Assembly: GCA_016873905.1 (NCBI GenBank)
Contig: VGVU01000005.1
Span: 1 to 26,459, forward strand
Source of the DNA: Betaproteobacteria bacterium
GTDB taxonomy: Bacteria; Pseudomonadota; Gammaproteobacteria; Burkholderiales; Thiobacillaceae
Length of the DNA stretch: 26,459 nucleotides
Reading direction: 5' to 3'
This document shows, one piece after another, positions 23,582 through 26,459 of this stretch. Made by a program: the position numbers and the translations under genes. Positions within the stretch are counted from its first letter, which is position 1. Each line of letters begins with the position of its first letter. The notes under the pieces were generated by a model that was given only the letters and a program-made list of their open reading frames with translations, had not been told where the DNA came from and ran no database searches.

Positions 23582-23845
23582 TCAGGCCATGGCCTTGATG
23601 GCGGAAGACAGACGGCTCTTGTGTCGTGCTGCCTTGTTTTTGTGAACAATACGCTTATCGGCCAGACGATCCATGGCACTCATGGATTCCTGGAAGACGA
23701 TCGCGGCGGCGGCCTGGTCGCCGGCCTCGATGGCCTTGCGAACCTTCTTCACGGCAGTGCGGTAGGCCGAGCGTTGAGCCATGTTTTGCAGACGAATACG
23801 GTCCGCCTGACGGGCACGCTTGCGAGCCTGTGCGCTATTTGCCAT
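23582..23845 (-). CDS. rpsT: 30S ribosomal protein S20
   Basis: An 87-residue basic protein beginning MANSAQARKRARQADRIRLQN and ending KNKAARHKSRLSSAIKAMA, the typical S20 pattern. It binds 16S rRNA near the base of the body of the 30S subunit. ATG at 23845 with AGGAG about 9 nt upstream is the standard S20 start; the frame is open far upstream to 24259 only because of antisense murJ sequence. The gene is a single unit with a promoter and terminator, divergent from murJ, as in many proteobacteria. Confidence 0.97.
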   Translation of the reverse strand: MANSAQARKRARQADRIRLQNMAQRSAYRTAVKKVRKAIEAGDQAAAAIVFQESMSAMDRLADKRIVHKNKAARHKSRLSSAIKAMA

Positions 23846-23882
23846 GGTGAAAGCTCCTGAAAACTTAAAAAAGAAGTCGCTA

Positions 23883-23911
23883 AGTATATCCCCCCGCCCA
23901 ATGTTTGACAA
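23883..23911 (-). promoter_or_regulatory. Promoter of rpsT
   Basis: On the minus strand TTGTCA (23906-23911), a 17-bp spacer and TATACT (23883-23888), about 40 nt before the rpsT ATG; five of six matches in each box. The same TTGACAA on the plus strand could be a -35 for murJ. Confidence 0.75.
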
Positions 23912-23913
23912 GC

Positions 23914-23919
23914 TAGAAT
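23914..23919 (+). promoter_or_regulatory. Possible -10 box for murJ
   Basis: TAGAAT lies 8 nt upstream of the murJ ATG, with no matching -35 box and no Shine-Dalgarno. If used, the transcript would start at or within a few bases of the ATG, giving a leaderless or nearly leaderless mRNA. Confidence 0.35.
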
Positions 23920-23927
23920 TGTCCCCC

Positions 23928-25466
23928 ATGAATCTGCTCAGCGCCCTTGCCACCGTCAGCTCGATGACCCTGCTCTCGCGCATCCTGGGATTTGTGCGCG
24001 ACATGGTCATTGCCCGCAGCTTCGGCGCAGGCGCCATCACCGACGCCTTTTTTGTCGCCTTCAAGCTGCCCAACCTGCTCCGCCGGCTCTTTGCCGAGGG
24101 CGCCTTCTCGCAGGCCTTCGTCCCCGTCCTGGCGGAGATTCGCAACCGGGAAGGGGACTCCGCCGCGCAAAAAGTCATCCAGCGCGTGCATACCTTACTG
24201 TTCCTCATCGTCAGCGCCACCGCCCTGCTCGGCATCCTTGCCGCGCCGCTGATCGTCATGCTCTCGGCCCCCGGCTTTACCGCAGATGCCGAGAAATTCG
24301 ACCTGACGGTGACGATGACCCGTATCGTCTTCCCCTACATCCTGTTCATGTCGCTCACCGCGCTGGCCGCCGGCGTGCTTAACACCTGGAGCCGCTTCAT
24401 GGTGCCGGCCTTCACCCCGGTGTTGCTCAATGTCGCCATGATCCTCGCCGCCACCGTGGCCGCGCCCTGGTTTGATCCGCCCATCCTGGCCCTGGCCTGG
24501 GGCGCCTTTCTGGGGGGCGTGCTACAACTGTCGCTGCAATATGTGGCGCTGAAACGACTGGGGCTGTTGCCGCGTTGGGATTTTGCCCCTCGTGACCCCG
24601 CCGTGCGCCGCATCCTCAAACTCATGGGCCCGGCCGCCATGGGCGTCTCGGTCGCGCAGGTCTCCCTGCTCATCAACACCATCTTTGCCTCCTTCCTGAT
24701 CAGCGGCAGCGTCTCCTGGTTGTATTACGCCGACCGTCTGATGGAGTTTCCGACCGGGATGCTGGGCGTCGCCCTCGGCACCATTCTCTTGCCTTCGCTC
24801 GCCAAACACTATGCCGACGACGACAGCCGCGAATATTCCCGCCTGCTCGACTGGGGCCTGCGCCTGACCCTGCTGCTGGCCGCCCCCGCCGCCCTGGCCC
24901 TGGCCATTCTCGCCATCCCGTTGATCGCCACCTTATTCCACTACGGAGCCTTCACCGTCCACGATGTCGAAATGACCCGCCAGGCTCTCACCGCCTACAG
25001 CGCCGGCCTGATCGGGCTCATCCTCGTCAAGGTCCTGGCCCCCGGTTTTTATGCCCGACAAAACATCAAGACCCCGGTCAAGATCGCCATCCTCACCCTG
25101 CTTGCCACCCAGGCCATGAACCTGGCCTTTATCGGCCCTCTGGGCCACGCCGGCCTGGCACTGGCCATCAGCCTGGGCGCCTGTCTCAATGCCACCATCC
25201 TGTATCGCAAACTGCGGCAGCAAGCCATTTTCCAACCGCAACCGGGTTGGACCCTCTATTTGCTGCGGCTCACCATCGCCCTCGCCGCCATGGGCGGATT
25301 CCTCTTTCTGGCCATGGGCGCCGAGACCGACTGGCTAAAGGCCGATTTATCTGAACGCCTCCTCCACCTCGCCTGGCTCATCCCCAGCGCTGTGGGCATC
25401 TATTTCGCCAGCCTCTGGATCCTGGGTCTGCGCCCCGCCCAATTCCGTCGCACCACCCCGGGCTGA
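23928..25466 (+). CDS. murJ: Lipid II flippase MurJ (MviN)
   Basis: A 512-residue polytopic protein with about 14 hydrophobic segments that moves lipid II across the cytoplasmic membrane for peptidoglycan synthesis. The start MNLLSALATVSSMTLLSRILGF with the following VRDMVIARSFGAG is the typical MurJ N-terminus, so ATG at 23928 is chosen although the frame is open further up. Other family segments are RRLFAEGAFSQAFVPV, GMLGVALGTILLPSLAKHYA and GLIGLILVKVLAPGFYARQN. There is no clear ribosome-binding site. It is divergent from rpsT with only 82 bp between start codons and is followed by ribF after 67 bp. Confidence 0.96.
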   Translation: MNLLSALATVSSMTLLSRILGFVRDMVIARSFGAGAITDAFFVAFKLPNLLRRLFAEGAFSQAFVPVLAEIRNREGDSAAQKVIQRVHTLLFLIVSATALLGILAAPLIVMLSAPGFTADAEKFDLTVTMTRIVFPYILFMSLTALAAGVLNTWSRFMVPAFTPVLLNVAMILAATVAAPWFDPPILALAWGAFLGGVLQLSLQYVALKRLGLLPRWDFAPRDPAVRRILKLMGPAAMGVSVAQVSLLINTIFASFLISGSVSWLYYADRLMEFPTGMLGVALGTILLPSLAKHYADDDSREYSRLLDWGLRLTLLLAAPAALALAILAIPLIATLFHYGAFTVHDVEMTRQALTAYSAGLIGLILVKVLAPGFYARQNIKTPVKIAILTLLATQAMNLAFIGPLGHAGLALAISLGACLNATILYRKLRQQAIFQPQPGWTLYLLRLTIALAAMGGFLFLAMGAETDWLKADLSERLLHLAWLIPSAVGIYFASLWILGLRPAQFRRTTPG

Positions 25467-25491
25467 CGGAATACGCCCCAACCCGTAGAAT
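25463..25491 (+). promoter_or_regulatory. Candidate promoter for ribF at the end of murJ
   Basis: CTGACG (25463-25468, four of six matches), a 17-bp spacer and TAGAAT (25486-25491) end 42 nt before the ribF ATG. The -35 box overlaps the murJ stop. It would give ribF independent expression. Confidence 0.45.
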
Positions 25492-25533
25492 CACGCCTTC
25501 CTTGTAGCGTCGCCGTTTGCATAACGCCCGAAC

Positions 25534-26457
25534 ATGATCATTACCCACGGCTGGCCACGCGCCACGCGCCCCAACGCCATCACCATCGGCAACTTTGACG
25601 GTGTCCATCTTGGCCATCAGGCCATGCTGGCGCGTCTAACCGCGCGTGCCGTGGCGTTTGGCGCCCTCCCGACGGTACTGACCTTCGAACCGCATCCGCG
25701 CGAGCTGTTTACCCCGCATGACGCACCCACACGGCTCTCGTCATTACGCGAAAAGATGGAACGGCTGCGCGAACTCGGCGTAGCGCATGTGCATGTTTGT
25801 CCCTTCGACCGCACCTTCGCCGCGCTGTCGGCCGAGGCCTTCGTACAACGCATCCTGGTTGACGGGCTCAAGGCGCGCTATGTGTTGGTCGGCGATGATT
25901 TCCGCTTTGGTGCCAAGCGTGCTGGCGACATCGAACTCCTGGCGCGGCTCGGCAACGATGCGGGGTTTAGCGCCGAATCGTTGCCCACCGTCGAGGCGGC
26001 GGGCCAGCGCGCCTCCAGCACCGCCGTGCGCATCGCCTTGTCTGGTGGCGACATGGCGCTCGCGGCACAACTGCTGGGTCACCCTTACAGTATCTCTGGC
26101 CGCGTCATCGGTGGCGACCAGTTAGGCCGCAAGATCGGCTACCCCACCGCCAACATCCAGCTCAAACACAACCGCCCGCCACTCAAAGGCATCTTTGCTG
26201 TACGCGTCCAAGGGCTCTCCACGCCGGACTGGCCCGGTGTTGCCAGCCTCGGTACCCGTCCCACGGTGCACGCCAACGGTCGCCCGACGCTGGAAGTCCA
26301 CCTGTTCAATTTCAACCAATCAATCTACCGCGCCCACCTGCGCATCGAGTTTCTGCACAAACTGCGTGACGAACAAAAATTCGACTCGCTCGATGCCCTG
26401 ATCGCCCAAATCGGCCGCGATGCCCTTGAAGCGCGCACCCTGCTGAATGTCGGATAA
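25534..26457 (+). CDS. ribF: Bifunctional riboflavin kinase/FMN adenylyltransferase
   Basis: A complete 307-residue RibF that makes FMN and then FAD. The N-terminal FMN adenylyltransferase domain (about 1-185) has GNFDGVHLGHQ with the nucleotidyltransferase HxGH, FEPHPRELF and VGDDFRFGAKRAGD. The C-terminal flavokinase domain starts about 187 with SGRVIGGDQLGRKIGYPTANI, with GIFAV and SLGTRPTV following and the HLFNF and FLHKLRDEQKF segments near the end. ATG at 25534 has no strong ribosome-binding site. In many proteobacteria ribF is followed by ileS and lspA, but the window ends 2 nt after this stop. FAD is the cofactor of the qmo-type flavoproteins, but ribF is a general gene. Confidence 0.97.
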   Translation: MIITHGWPRATRPNAITIGNFDGVHLGHQAMLARLTARAVAFGALPTVLTFEPHPRELFTPHDAPTRLSSLREKMERLRELGVAHVHVCPFDRTFAALSAEAFVQRILVDGLKARYVLVGDDFRFGAKRAGDIELLARLGNDAGFSAESLPTVEAAGQRASSTAVRIALSGGDMALAAQLLGHPYSISGRVIGGDQLGRKIGYPTANIQLKHNRPPLKGIFAVRVQGLSTPDWPGVASLGTRPTVHANGRPTLEVHLFNFNQSIYRAHLRIEFLHKLRDEQKFDSLDALIAQIGRDALEARTLLNVG

Positions 26458-26459
26458 GC

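Noticed and set aside
23846..24259. N-terminal extension of rpsT to an upstream start
   Set aside because: The extra sequence is antisense to murJ, and S20 proteins begin at MANSAQARKRA; a ribosome-binding site and promoter fit the start at 23845.

Overview
This 26.5 kb window is GC-rich, densely packed bacterial chromosome, most consistent with a betaproteobacterium that oxidises sulfur (inference). Betaproteobacterial signs are a CNP1-like protein, pcnB-folK-deoxynucleoside kinase-panB-panC-panD in one run, and rpsT/murJ/ribF together. The sulfur link rests on a qmoA-qmoB-hdrC-hdrB cluster at about 15.0-20.1 kb. No tRNA, rRNA, CRISPR array, insertion sequence or prophage was seen, and no gene-free stretch exceeds about 230 bp.

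Layout. (1) 1-4674, minus strand: dapA, bamC, a YycJ-type metallo-beta-lactamase, an RhlE-type RNA helicase and a CNP1-like gene cut by the window edge; they are nearly contiguous or overlapping and probably one operon. (2) 4799-7863, minus: exbB, exbD, lpxK and a Trm112-like gene, then a Crp/Fnr-type regulator with an 11-bp-arm palindrome against its start codon. (3) 8093-12725, plus: pcnB, folK, deoxynucleoside kinase, panB, panC and panD, mostly with overlapping start and stop codons; panD also has a good promoter inside the end of panC. (4) 12729-14879: ampD (minus), a CaCA-type cation exchanger (plus) and two small minus-strand genes. (5) 14915-22215, minus: a 636-residue unrecognised protein, then qmoA, qmoB, hdrC, hdrB and a strong terminator. 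(6) 22251-26457: a YfcE-like phosphodiesterase, ppa and rpsT (minus), diverging from murJ and ribF (plus).

The metabolic core of interest is region 5. QmoA and QmoB are flavin/iron-sulfur electron-transfer subunits. HdrC and HdrB, both with complete cysteine sets, stand where the haem-containing membrane subunit QmoC would be. No aprBA genes (APS reductase, the usual partner) are present in the window. The gene immediately upstream encodes a protein with motifs reminiscent of the PEP carboxykinase/HPr kinase fold (a His-Cys segment, a DD pair, an Asn-x-Arg segment), but its only P-loop is at the extreme C-terminus, after those motifs instead of before them. That unusual motif order, next to an energy-metabolism complex, is the best candidate here for something undescribed. 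The rest is mostly housekeeping: lysine, pantothenate, folate and flavin synthesis, the cell envelope, and RNA metabolism.
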